Under the pieces are notes generated by a model. The model was not told where the DNA came from. It saw only the letters and a program-made list of their open reading frames with translations, and did not search any database. DNA of 64,000 nt, taken from Amblyomma americanum (taxonomy: Eukaryota; Arthropoda; Arachnida; Ixodida; Ixodidae). Within the stretch, counting starts at the first letter, position 1, and the number at the start of each line of letters is the position of its first letter. The translations under genes were made by a program, and so were the position numbers. Below are positions 54,549 to 64,000 of the stretch, piece after piece. The stretch spans positions 349,820,799-349,884,798 of the forward strand of contig NC_135497.1 in assembly GCF_052857255.1 (NCBI RefSeq), in the 5' to 3' direction.

Positions 54549-55032
54549 CTGTTGCTATGAGATCGTTAATTGCGAATGTCGCTTCGATGTCATATACGCA
54601 CACCGGACTGAAACTCAAGTTTTGCCTTGAATCGATACTGCAGAATATGCCACACGACCCTCAGCAGTACTGAACCCATTTTACGCGCCTAAGACGCTTC
54701 TTCAGTTGTTAAAAACGTGGTTACATTTAGCTGGACACTTGTTCTATTTACATGGAGGGAGAGAGAGAGAAACGTAGGCCAAAAATTCATCCCTTTACTC
54801 AACAAAACATTGGCTAGTTCGAGCACATACAGTCAACACACAACTGTACAATACAAGCATTTGCGATAGACATGTTTGTACACAAAGATGCACATCAGAA
54901 TAAAATGCATTAAAACTTACAGGAAAGTCATAAAAACGATTCGGTATGGAATGTTACTACTAGAAAGACGGAATTATCTCTTTCAGACTCTCATTGAGTT
55001 CGGCTATCGAGAAAAATCTGAAAATTTGCATG
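54549..55032. other. Spacer between repeats
   Basis: No feature beyond a short GA-repeat near 54757-54771. Confidence 0.4.
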
Positions 55033-55639
55033 TGTATTAGCCGATACTACTAAAATATTCTCCAAACTGTTTTGCTAGCCTAATTCTCGAACGTTAGTAT
55101 AAAGACCAATCTAGCATGCCCCGGCAAACCATTCCTGTATTGATAACAGAGTTAATTACCCCATAAATTTGTTCGAATTCATTCATATTGGCCAGAATAT
55201 CGTGACTGCAGTGCGCGCAGCACTTTAATAATAGCTCGCTATATTCGTATAAATATGTTTTGGTGCCGTACGCGTGGTTTTTTGCTGCAAATACTGTGTA
55301 GTTGTGCAAAGTATTTCTACTAACTTCAAACTTTTGTCATCGCTTGCGAGATCGCATTGTTTTTACTGCGATCACAGTCAAGCAAAGCAACGCAAGCAGA
55401 CTTTCACCGCACCTTCAGCATCTCCTTCGGACCCCGCCGCCGCTGTCTTGTTTTTTTCCGCGCGCGAGAAGAATAAAAAGGCATTGGCGTAGGGTCACGT
55501 GGGAGAAGCGAGCGCCCGCCCAAACTGGTTTGCCGCTGTCCGGCAGCTCTTTCGATTAGAACACCGCTCCACTCCGTTGCTGCCGCTGTTTCGGCTCCAT
55601 CGCCACCTCGCCGTAGAGGAGGCCGGCTGTGAGAATGTG
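55033..55639 (+). repeat. Unclassified dispersed repeat, module 1 (copy 3)
   Basis: Parallels 52633-53218: AGCCGAT, CAAACTGTTTTGCTAGCCTA, ATAAATATGTTTTGGTGC, CTTGCGAGATCGCAT, TTTCGATTAGAACACCGC, ending TGAGAATGTG, where copy 2 goes on into module 2. Confidence 0.8.
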
Positions 55640-56807
55640 CTCGGCTGATTGATTTACAAGTGCGGTGCCCGCGCCGCCGCCGCACGTCGTCTTGCGGTGT
55701 TCCGCGTCGCAGCAGCGATCCTGCGCGCCTCGACGGCCCTCGGGGGAGCGATTGCGACGCGAATGACCACTCAGCGGCCGCCATAAAAATGGACGACCGC
55801 CTGTGCCCCGCTCCTGGGAGCCCCGAGACGGCGGAAACAAAGGATTGTTCCCCATGCAAATAAAGAACACGCCGCGGGAAAAATAAAGGAAGTGAGCGAG
55901 GAGTAAGGAACAGCGTCGTACTGTGCTATGCGAAGGCCTCCGCGCATGCGGCGACGGCCGTATATTTGGCGCCACCTCGCTGCAGTGCGGGCCTGCATTG
56001 TTGTCGCTCTCGTGGGAAGGAATGATCGTTTGGGGCAAGTATAGCCCCACGCTTAGCTGAAATGGCCGCCGCGGGCGTGCGTATAACGCTCGGAAGATCC
56101 CTGCGGCTCGGAGCGCCAGTGCCGCGCGGCTGCTTCGCTCACGCTGGGGACTGTTGGAATTCAGGTAGCAGCATCCCACCGCTTCCACCAGTTGTTGGAA
56201 TTCAGGTAGCGTGACTGGGCCGGAGAAGAGACGAGGACGATCGGTGGAAGAAAACTTGGAAAACTTTATGCAAAGACTATTTACATAATATACAAGCACG
56301 GGCAACTGAGAGCGCTTCTCAGTAAAGAGAGCTGCTTAGCAGTCAAGAGCCTCTGGTATCTCTTAAGAGGGGGGCTCTCCTCTGGTACCAAACCAGCAGC
56401 TCGTTAAATACTCTTCGTATTCCCCTGATCCCTAGCTGGGGAATACAGTTCGAAGAATGATGTCCAATCACACGATGGCACTAATGGTACCACCCTCGGC
56501 AGGGCGGTCCTGATGTTCCCTCGCAGCTCGGTCGAGGGAAAGGGAACAGGACCCGGTCACGTTGTCGTCCACGCGGCCTGCAGGTGGGCGCGCACGTATG
56601 TCCGGACCGCGCCCATGTTGAACCGGAAGGCGACTGCGTGACACAGGAAGGCAGGCTGTATTCCAGCAGGGGTTGAAAGATCTTGTACTGATGACCGGAA
56701 CGCGGAACCTCTGTCCAAGGTGTGGCACTCGGGCAATTGTTCAACCCCAGCGTGACTGAAGATGGCAGCACTGATCTTGTACTTCGTCGTCTGAGGTCCG
56801 GTGTGAA
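55640..56807. other. Spacer with short direct repeat and a small ORF
   Basis: A 67-codon frame (55660-55863) ends beside AATAAAG but has no recognised domain. GTTGGAATTCAGGTAGC occurs twice, near 56154 and 56193. Not classified. Confidence 0.3.
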
Positions 56808-56821
56808 TACGTGGGGACGCT

Positions 56822-57925
56822 ATGGTCGTCGCTGCTTCCGGCTTTCCTGTTCGAACACGTGGGGACGCTATTATCGTCGCTGCTTCCGGCATTCCTGCAG
56901 CCACGTCTCCCCCAGAGGGCTCACCCACCCTCGCGGGGGTCCTCAGGGAATCCTCCCCATGTCCAAATTCGCCGAACTCAACAGCAGGAAGGAAGCGCGA
57001 GCGCAACAGGACCCAGCTCACCGCTGTTGGTCTAGGGGTCCCGCAGTCGATTCCCAACCGCAAGGAAGGGGACCCCACACTTCATTCGGGAACTGTGAAG
57101 CGGTGCGTGTCACTGCCCATAATCGTGGATTTAAACCTTTACGCACAGCAACGGATCCCAGCAGCGGATCCCACGATCCGCAAAAAGCCCCCGAGACTGC
57201 CTGACCTCGAAAAGTACAAATTTAAAGTAATTATCAAGCCGAAACACTGTTTGGACCTAACAATGTGGGGTGGGAGTGTACACCCACTCAACGTCGCGTT
57301 CGAAAACGCGTTACGTGACAAGACGCTACGCGCCAAACCTTACATCATAGTTATTGAAGAGCAAAACATCATCATCGCGGCAACTTCCCATGTCGAAGAC
57401 GCCACAGTACTTGCGAATATCGAACACATCAACCTAGACGGGAAAAAGTACCACCTGAATGCCTACGTGAGAACACCGCAAGACTCATGCAAAGGGGTGG
57501 TGCACGGGATTGACCCCAACGCATCAGACAGAGACCTAGAGAAAGACTTTTCCTCGGAAACCCACGAGATATTAGGCGTCCGAAGGCTCGGCAAATCCAA
57601 CACGGCGGTGATACTGTTCAGTGGATACAAAGTCCCTTTCTTTGTTACGTACGGGTGGATCGAGCGCAAATGTTTTCTTTATAGGAAAACTAGACCGTTT
57701 TGCGTACTGTGCGGCAGGGAAGGACATAGACCGGATGTCTGGCCCAGCCCAGCTGAATCGAAATGTGACTCGTGCGGCAAGCTGAATACCGGGGAAGCTC
57801 ACGATGGCACCCCAACTTGTGCGGCATGCCAGGGGAATCACCACACCTACTCAAGGGAATGCAAAACAAAGTTTCTGGATCCCATCAATAAGCCTAGGAA
57901 ACATCAACATTTCGGTGATCAGTAA
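56822..57925 (+). pseudogene. LINE 2 ORF1, N-terminal and zinc-knuckle part
   Basis: 367 codons. The N-terminus contains a tandem duplication (56808-56890, unit about 48 bp) giving VVAASG twice, so the true start is unclear. Conserved ORF1 blocks: RLPDLEKYKFKVIIKPKH, GVVHGIDPNASDRDLE, ILGVRRLGKSNTAVILFSG. Zinc knuckles CVLCGREGHRPDVW (final Cys replaced by Trp), CDSCGK and CAACQGNHHTYSREC. A TAA ends it, and the same frame continues Ser/Arg-rich to the TIR element at 58161. Confidence 0.75.
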
Positions 57926-58160
57926 GAGAAACCGACAACCAGTGGCACCAGCAAGAGCTACGCGGCAGCTGTACGCACCAGCCGAAAAGAGCAGTTCCAG
58001 AAGAAGGAATCCAGAAGAGTGGCCTCTAATTCTAAGTCCAGGTCCAGGTCAAGGTCTATGTCTAGTCAACTTCGCAACTCGTCAGGCCGATCCGGAACGG
58101 AAGAGTCAAGACATCATAAAGAGCAGAGTACCACCAGGTCGGTCTCCTTTGCACCTATTA
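57926..58160 (+). pseudogene. LINE 2 ORF1, Ser/Arg-rich continuation
   Basis: After the stop at 57923-57925 the same frame reads TTSGTSKSYAAAVRTSR, then SNSKSRSRSRSMSSQ and KEQSTTRSVSFAP, before the TIR element cuts in. Corresponds to the Ser-rich region of the intact ORF1 at 8330-10195. Confidence 0.6.
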
Positions 58161-59025
58161 CCCGTGTCACACTAGCAAATTTAATGTCATTCGTTTCGAA
58201 TGGCATTCGCACCTAATGCGATTAATCTGCTGCTACACGGGAACATTCAATGTCATTAGGTTCGAATGACATTCGCTATCGAATGAGTTCACGAAACTCA
58301 TTCGCTTTCGATGTCAAACCGAATGTGTACTCTGGACACCATACGCGAAACAGAAACAAGCGACGCGAAAAAATCGTGTGCGCACTGTCAGAGTTAGAAA
58401 TTGTATTTATTTAGTTCCGCTAAAAAAAGTTAATTTTGGTGCGAACTTCACACTTGTAGCTCTCCTGGATAGCTATTACTCTCGGTCCCAGCAGCAGCCA
58501 GCGGCAGCAGCCGACTTTGAAGCAGGGCCTTTCCCGCGACCGCCGATCATTTTGTGTTGCGTGCTTCTTGCTGATTGGCGTTACATGTTCGTTTAGCTCG
58601 GAAGTACTTAAAGATGTCACTGAGCACTTCACCTTTCAGAAGTCGTTTCCACGCTCCACGCATCGCCGCGCGCCACCGTGTCAGCCATTTTGCTTGTTTA
58701 CATTTTTCGAATTTGTGGTTTACTTTGTACTTGGCTTGGCTTTTGATGGCTGAAGTAACGCAGAATGGCCGTAAATAATATTTCAAGCTTAAAATATTGC
58801 ACAGAAATGTTCTCACTCGCTCTTAAAACACTACACAACAATTGTAACATATTTTATGCTCGTTGATGTGTTTGAATTGTACTATTTTTTTTTCACTGAT
58901 CATCACTGCCATCATTTTCGAATGACATTATTTTTACCGTGTAGCACCGAAAGACACCGAATTACATTCGAGGCATCGAATGACATTCGATTGGATTGAC
59001 ATTAAATTTGCTAGTGTGACAGGGG
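58161..59025. mobile_element. Non-autonomous TIR element, 865 bp
   Basis: Left end CCCGTGTCACACTAGCAAAT, right end (complement) CCCCTGTCACACTAGCAAAT; the match runs 29 bases with one difference and weakly further to about 50. TA flanks both sides (58159-58160, 59026-59027). AT-rich interior with ATTCGAATG-type palindromes near both ends and no transposase. It interrupts LINE 2 ORF1, which resumes on the far side. Confidence 0.82.
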
Positions 59026-59549
59026 TATAAGGTAGATCCACCGGCACAGGAGACGCCACGCACCCGAGAACGCGGACCGTCTTCTGAGAAGCAAGAAGAC
59101 TCAAGACACATCGTAAAGGTAAGCTATGCTGGGTTGCCTTCATCCCTCCCCGGAAACGCGATATCTAGGAGTTTAACGAACTGAAAGCAGAAATTATTCA
59201 GCTAAAAAAACAGAACGAGGCGTTGCGAGCTGAACATTAATTGGTCAGGCTGCAGTTACAAACAACTCCCGACAAAACACCCGAAGCCCGGCCAAACTCA
59301 CAGTCATTTTATGAGCGCGTCATTGCAGAGCTGAGGGCTGACAGAGAGGAGCAGGATAAAAAGTTCCTACAAGTTATTCAGAGGGTCAAAAACGAGCTCG
59401 CAAACGAGTCGGCCAACACCAGGAAATACATGAACTCCTCCATTGCCGCAGTCCGAGACGAATTCAAATCTAAACGCAACGAGTGCAACTTCCGAAATAG
59501 GAAATCCAAGTATGCCGACAGGCACCTCCTTCCGGAAGAGGACGAATAA
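59026..59549 (+). pseudogene. LINE 2 ORF1, C-terminal coiled coil
   Basis: Resumes after the TIR element. ELKAEIIQLKKQNEALRAEH (near 59172-59235) forms a heptad-like coiled coil, then a stop, then the frame 59241-59549 (ERVIAELRADREEQDKKFLQ). Matches the C-terminal coiled-coil region of the intact ORF1 at 8330-10195. Confidence 0.65.
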
Positions 59550-59554
59550 GGACC

Positions 59555-60333
59555 ATGGCCCATAGGGGACAGGAAACAATAATTTGGCAATCGAATTGTC
59601 GGGGATTCAAAAAGAAAAAGCAAGCCTTCAATTTTTCATCGACACGTCGGAGACGCCACCTGCTGTAATAGTACTTCAAGAAGCAAATACGGTCATCAGC
59701 ATGAAGGGGTACAAAACTTTCCAAGACGAGCATAGCCTAGGAGTACTTGTTCACAAGGAGTTTACCGCAACGCTGCAAGAACCGCTAGCCGAAAATATCG
59801 AACATGTTTACATTGAAATTCATCTCAAACACAGGGGAGAACGCAGTTTGCCCATACTGAACGTGTACAGTCACCCCAGGGACTCATTTCGTCAGATAGC
59901 CACGCTATTTAATAATTTTTTCAAGAGGGCAGGTTAGGACCCCCTCGTCATAACCGGTGATTTTAATGCGCCCCATCAAGCATGGGGATATCACTTTAAC
60001 AGCCCGAAAGGTAGGAGGATCCTTGGGATCGCTAACAGAGAAGGGCTCACAATCTTAACGGATCCCCTGCAACACACCAGAGCGGGTAATAGCGTCAGCA
60101 GAGACACCTGTCCAGATCTCACGCTTGTGAAAAACTGCCTGCAGGCCACCTGGTCTAACACTGGCGAATCCCTGGGTAGTGATCACTTCATCGTCTCCTG
60201 CACTGTTCAGGGAGTCAAATGTCGGAAACCATTTGGCAAGGCTAAGATTGTGAACTGGGGCAAGTGAAGAGAGGAAATCGCACGTCTCTCGGATGAAGAT
60301 ATCAGAGATATTGAGGCATGGACAGCGCTGCAG
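59555..60333 (+). pseudogene. LINE 2 ORF2, AP endonuclease
   Basis: ATG 59555; IWQSNCRGFKKKKQAF, then a frameshift near 59630. Next come VIVLQEANT (Glu), PILNVYSHPRD, a stop at 59935-59937, VITGDFNAPHQAWGY (GDFN), RDTCPDLTLV and LGSDHFIVSC (SDH). Another stop lies near 60265. Catalytic residues persist despite the breaks. Confidence 0.78.
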
Positions 60334-61017
60334 ATGAAAACCGTCGCCAGGCACTTTACGACAGCGAACACCACGGAGGAAATTCCGCCAGTTGACCCGC
60401 GCCTGTTACATCTGTGGGAAGCCAGGAGATCTCCGACAAGGAGGTGGAAAAGGCAAAAATTAAATCGCAAGCTGAAGACCAAGATTGCAGAACTCACCAA
60501 AGAAGCGGAAGACTACGCTGATAACCTCGCTAACCAAAACTGGCTCAAGCTGTGTGATGAGCTCAACGGAAGAATGGGGACGGCTAAAGCATGGGGACTC
60601 CTCAGATCCCTTATCGAGCCGAACTCAAACCGGAAAGAGCAAACAGACACGCTCTGTAACGCCTTGCATAGCTATAAAGGGGAAAACGAAGCCCTCATTG
60701 CAGAACTCGCACGGAAATTCCTCGATCTGGGATCCTCGTACCCTCTCCCTGCGCTCACCGGTGCACCCAATGAAGAGATGAACCAAGACGTAGCGGTTGA
60801 GAAACTGAGGGCGGAGCTTGACGTCATGCGTAAGAACACCACTCGTGAACCCGACAAGATAAACACCAAGATGCTCTTTAATATGGATGACATCTCCTTA
60901 AGAAAATTAGTGAAATACTTCAACACGCAGTGCTGGAACAAGGGCCAGATCCCCGACTCCTGGAAATTGGCTTTAGTGGGATTTATTCCAAAGCCCAAAA
61001 AAGCCATGCGATATTGA
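60334..61017 (+). pseudogene. LINE 2 ORF2, linker and RT fingers
   Basis: Open frame of 227 codons: LLHLWEARRSPTRRWKRQKL (same basic linker as in the minus-strand element), TTREPDKINTKML, and ALVGFIPKPKKAM, where a frameshift ends it. Confidence 0.78.
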
Positions 61018-61956
61018 TCATTTACGACCGATCTCCCTGACGTCATGTCTGGGTAAACTGTTCGAGAGGGTCGTGAACGCCCGACTGAAGCGAACCCAGA
61101 GGAAGACTGATATCCTCCCTGACACGCTGTACGGGTTTAGAGAAAAGCTGTCTGCACAGGATATTCTCCTCGTTATCAAAGAGGATATTCTGGACAACCC
61201 CGGCAGATGTCAGGTCAAGGCCATCCTTGCGCTCGATTTAAAAGGGACATTTGACAATGTCAACCACCAGGGAATACTGGATGAGCTTAACAGCATCAAT
61301 TGTGGTGACCGCACATATAATTACGTGAGCGACATTCTCTCCGATAGAAAGGCGTCAATAAGTATTGGTGATCGGACCTCCTCTCCTTTCAATCTAGGTT
61401 CCAAGGGCACCCCGCAGGGAGTGGTCTTGTCTCTGCTTCTCTTCAACCTGGCCATGCGTGGGCTACCAGAGAAGCTAGACCGCATCCAGGGCATTTAGCA
61501 CGCTGTATACGCCGACGACATTACGATCTGGTGTTGCAGCGGTAATGAAGGGGAAATTCAAGACCGGCTTCAAGAAGCAGCGAATGTCGTGTGCCAGCAT
61601 GCGGCGAGGCATGGGTTAACGCGCTCTCCCGAGAAATCAGAGTTACTCTTGTTCGACCGTGGCAAGAAGCAGAATATAAGGCTTTTGCCGTCCACTCCCT
61701 CTGTCGCCATTACGGTCCAGGGTATGAGCATTTCAATCAAGAAAGAGATCAAGATCCTGGGAGCCATCATACCCAGCGGCAACACTAACACCACTACAAT
61801 CAGACAGCTCCAAGCCTATTCCGAGCAAGTCTAGAATGCTACGCCGGGTAATCAAGAAAAGAAATGGGCTAAGAGGAAAAGAGGTCCTATGTATAGTTTA
61901 GGCTTTCATTCTCTCTAAACTGACACACGCCACCCCGTACCTACGGCTTAGCAGAT
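61018..61956 (+). pseudogene. LINE 2 ORF2, RT palm
   Basis: LYGFREKLSAQDIL, ILALDLKGTFDNV (motif A), GSKGTPQGVVLSLLLFNLAM (motif B), a stop, then HAVYADDITIW (catalytic YADD near 61507-61520), RSPEKSELLLF and IKILGAIIPSG. Stops at 61498 and 61834. The SINE at 61957 follows. Confidence 0.78.
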
Positions 61957-62072
61957 AATAATTGGTTTTTAGTGGAAAGGAAATGGCGCAGTATCTGTCT
62001 CATATATCGTTGGACACCTGAACCGCGCCGTAAGGGAAGGGATAAAGGAGGGAGTGAAAGAAGGAGAAAGAC
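61957..62072 (-). mobile_element. SINE (first family), 3' fragment, minus strand
   Basis: About 115 bases matching the SINE 3' end (GGAAATGGCGCAGTATCTGT, CGTTGGACACCTGAACCGC), 5'-truncated. LINE 2 resumes at 62073 (NQMFLFERQLRRRWDSLY). Confidence 0.85.
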
Positions 62073-62981
62073 TAACCAGATGTTCTTATTCGAAAGGCAG
62101 TTAAGACGGCGCTGGGACTCCCTTTATGCACATCCACTAAGCGCTTATTACAGCTGGGGATCCATAACACCATCGACGAACTAATAGAGGCCAAACGTGT
62201 AAATCAAATTGTCAGGCTCTCAACATCTAAGCCTGGCAGGAAATTATTACAGAAGCTGAGAATCAGTCCACCCCGGGAAATCGCTGAAAGATCGACATGC
62301 CCATGCATATGAGATCACACATCACGACTCACCCCATACCAAAACGCATGGATGAGGAATACAACAGAGGAAGGAGACTAGCCACAGCTAGACACCCCTC
62401 TAAGCGCTGGGATGAAAACAAGGACGCGATCTACGTCGATGCGGCTGGACCCGTTAACGGAGTCGCGGCAATTGCAGCAGTATCACCCTGGGGGGATATC
62501 ATTGCAAGCAGCCTTATCCACATCGGCTGAAGAAGCAGCTATCGCATTAGCGATATCAAAGAACAGCGAGGCAATGGTTATGTCCGACTCACAAGCAGCG
62601 GTACGCAATTACCTCAGAGGCCGCGTTGGCGCTCCGTGTTGGAAAATTTTGGAAAGGTCTAATCCTTCCAACATCCAGATCTTCTGGACGCCAGGGCACC
62701 TCTCAACGACGGGCAATGAGGCGGCCAACACAGCTGCTCGAGCTCTCCTCCTCCGAGCATCTGGCACGCACCCTCTCTCTGACACAGTTGACAACCCCTC
62801 ACCCTTACTAAGATACGCAGAAATTACGGAGTACTATAATATCATAAGAAGGAAATGTCCTCTTCCTCACAAAACCCTAAGTAAATATGAAGAGCACATA
62901 ATCAGGCGACTACAAACTAATACTCTGCCCAATCCCTACCTAATGAGTAAATGGTTCCCAGACACCTACGATTCGTCCTGA
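62073..62981 (+). pseudogene. LINE 2 ORF2, RNase H and C-terminus
   Basis: Broken frames: AIYVDAAGPVNGVAAIAAV (first Asp), then a shift to SAEEAAIALAIS (Glu), MVMSDSQAAV (Asp), WTPGHLSTTGNEAANTAARA (last Asp replaced by Asn) and LLRYAEITEYYNI. Stop at 62981. Loss of that acidic residue would weaken RNase H. Confidence 0.75.
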
Positions 62982-63295
62982 CCCTTCTGTGGAGCAGTTG
63001 CCACACTCTTTCACGCGGTTTGGGAATGTCAAGAAAACCCAGGCTTGGACAGCAATCCCGATCCGACTTATGAGCGCTGGGAGGAAACCCTTCATAGCCA
63101 CAGCCCCTCGACCAGAAATCGCTGGTTGAGAGGGGCCGGACAATAATGGCGACCAATGGGTTCTCGTACTGAACCCACCCAGTTTTTATGCTCTGAATAA
63201 ATGTTTTTCCTCCTCCTTTACGCACAGCAATGCAGCGGGCTCGCGACCGGGGGAGTTGTCGTCTACCGCTGCTATATGGGCCTTAATAATTTTTT

Positions 63296-63618
63296 TTAAT
63301 TGTTTTTTTTAATTGGTTTTTTGGGGGAAAGGAAATGGCGCAGTACCTGTCTCATATATCGTTGGACACCTGAACCGCACCGTAAGGGACGGGATAAAGG
63401 AGGGACTGAAAGAAGAAAGGAAGAATAGGTGCCGTAGTGGAGGGCTCCGGAATAATTTCGACCACCTGGGGATCTTTAACGTGCACTGACATCGCACAGC
63501 ACACGGGCGCCTTAGAGTTTTTCCTCCATAAAAACTCAGCCGCCGCGGTCGGGTTCGAACCCGGGAACTCCGGATCAGTAGTCGAGCGCCCTAACCACTG
63601 ATCCACCGCGGCGGGGCA
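63296..63618 (-). mobile_element. SINE (first family), full length with tRNA-like head
   Basis: Minus strand. The head at 63618-63540 has CCGCCGCGGTGGATCAGTGG (A-box region) and CGGGTTCGAACCCGA (B box). The body is the same as the copies at 10635 and 33424; the tail is T/A-rich. Reference copy for this Ruka-like family here. Confidence 0.88.
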
Positions 63619-64000
63619 AGGGCCTTAATAAAGTATCTGAAACCAGGAGCGGTTAGCGAGCACTCTAAATAGAAGTAGGGTGCTGTAACCCGTGTTCCAA
63701 ATGGTTCGCGTTACATAGTTTTGCACAAAGAAAAATCTGAGGGAGGAATGCGAAAGCATGTGTTTTGAGGAAAGGACGCAGTAGCTCTCAGATCTCGACA
63801 TTTCGGTGGACACATTACCGCGCCTAAAAGCATGCAATTGATGGTGCGTATGTCATTGGTACGAACGCCTGTAGCTAGCCTCCAACTTGACTAAAACGTC
63901 TAAGCTGAATGCACAGAGAAATGCTTTGACACCACCCAGAATGCTGTATGACGAACGGTTGATCAAAATTTTAGTGCATGTAGTCGGGAATACTGTCACT
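63619..64000. other. Right-edge spacer
   Basis: No feature recognised. Confidence 0.4.

Larger units (their letters stand above)
56808..63215 (+). mobile_element. I-group non-LTR retrotransposon 2, decayed
   Basis: Plus-strand relative of the 4718-10575 element: ORF1 (56822-59549, interrupted), ORF2 (59555-62981, many stops and shifts), and a 3' end with AATAAATG then TTCCTCCTCC at about 63195-63215. A TIR element (58161-59025) and a SINE (61957-62072) are inserted in it, so it predates both. Confidence 0.82.

Noticed and set aside
56557..57078. 173-codon minus-strand ORF
   Set aside because: Antisense to LINE 2 ORF1 and its leader; a shadow frame.

Overview
This is a 64 kb piece of animal nuclear DNA, almost certainly from a hard tick (Ixodidae). 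The evidence is indirect: tRNA-headed SINEs of the kind described in ixodid ticks (Ruka-like), together with Tx1/L1-group, CR1, I-group and Penelope-like retroelements, a Ty3/Gypsy element and split genes with GT-AG introns. There are no rRNA genes, CRISPR arrays, operons or bacterial features. Clade names and tick identity come from recognising motifs by eye, not from a search.

Layout. 0-15 kb is a pile-up of non-LTR retrotransposons: a LINE 3' half running off the left edge (1-1699), two fused Tx1-clade remnants (2024-4286), a nearly complete I-group LINE on the minus strand (4718-10575), a head-to-head SINE palindrome (10635-11040), and a third Tx1-clade element (11130-14972) split by a Penelope-like fragment and truncated by a SINE. 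15-21 kb is mostly quiet, with a candidate minus-strand gene for a small secreted protein (19671-20566) and a promoter-like cluster upstream of it. 21-25 kb holds CR1 and I-group remnants, another SINE, half of an unclassified repeat and a 501-bp hAT-like MITE with an 8-bp target duplication.

25512-32876 is a complete Ty3/Gypsy retrotransposon: two 943/945-bp LTRs about 2% apart, CTTC target duplication, tRNA-Leu-type primer site, gag, and pol reached through what looks like a textbook -1 frameshift signal. 33-36 kb is AT-rich and quiet. At 36.4-37.3 kb a tandem array of CRE/TATA promoter units leads into an STPR-like ORF. 38674-40953 is the oddest object: a gag ORF fused in frame to a Gypsy integrase core, flanked by 182/184-bp inverted (not direct) repeats, inserted in a dispersed repeat whose uninterrupted relative lies at 35465-36025.

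42177-44318 is a TIR element without transposase whose ends match those of a second one at 58161-59025. A multi-exon host-like gene runs from 44636 to 51602 on the plus strand. 52.6-55.6 kb carries two more copies of the unclassified repeat and a 94-bp near-perfect hairpin. 56.8-63.2 kb is a second, more decayed I-group LINE on the plus strand, broken by a TIR element and a SINE.

Most coding capacity here is transposon-derived and decayed. The open reading frames that look intact or young are the Gypsy gag-pol, the gag-integrase fusion, the I-group ORF1 at 8330-10195 and the STPR-like ORF. Two host-gene models are proposed from splice signals and phase agreement only.
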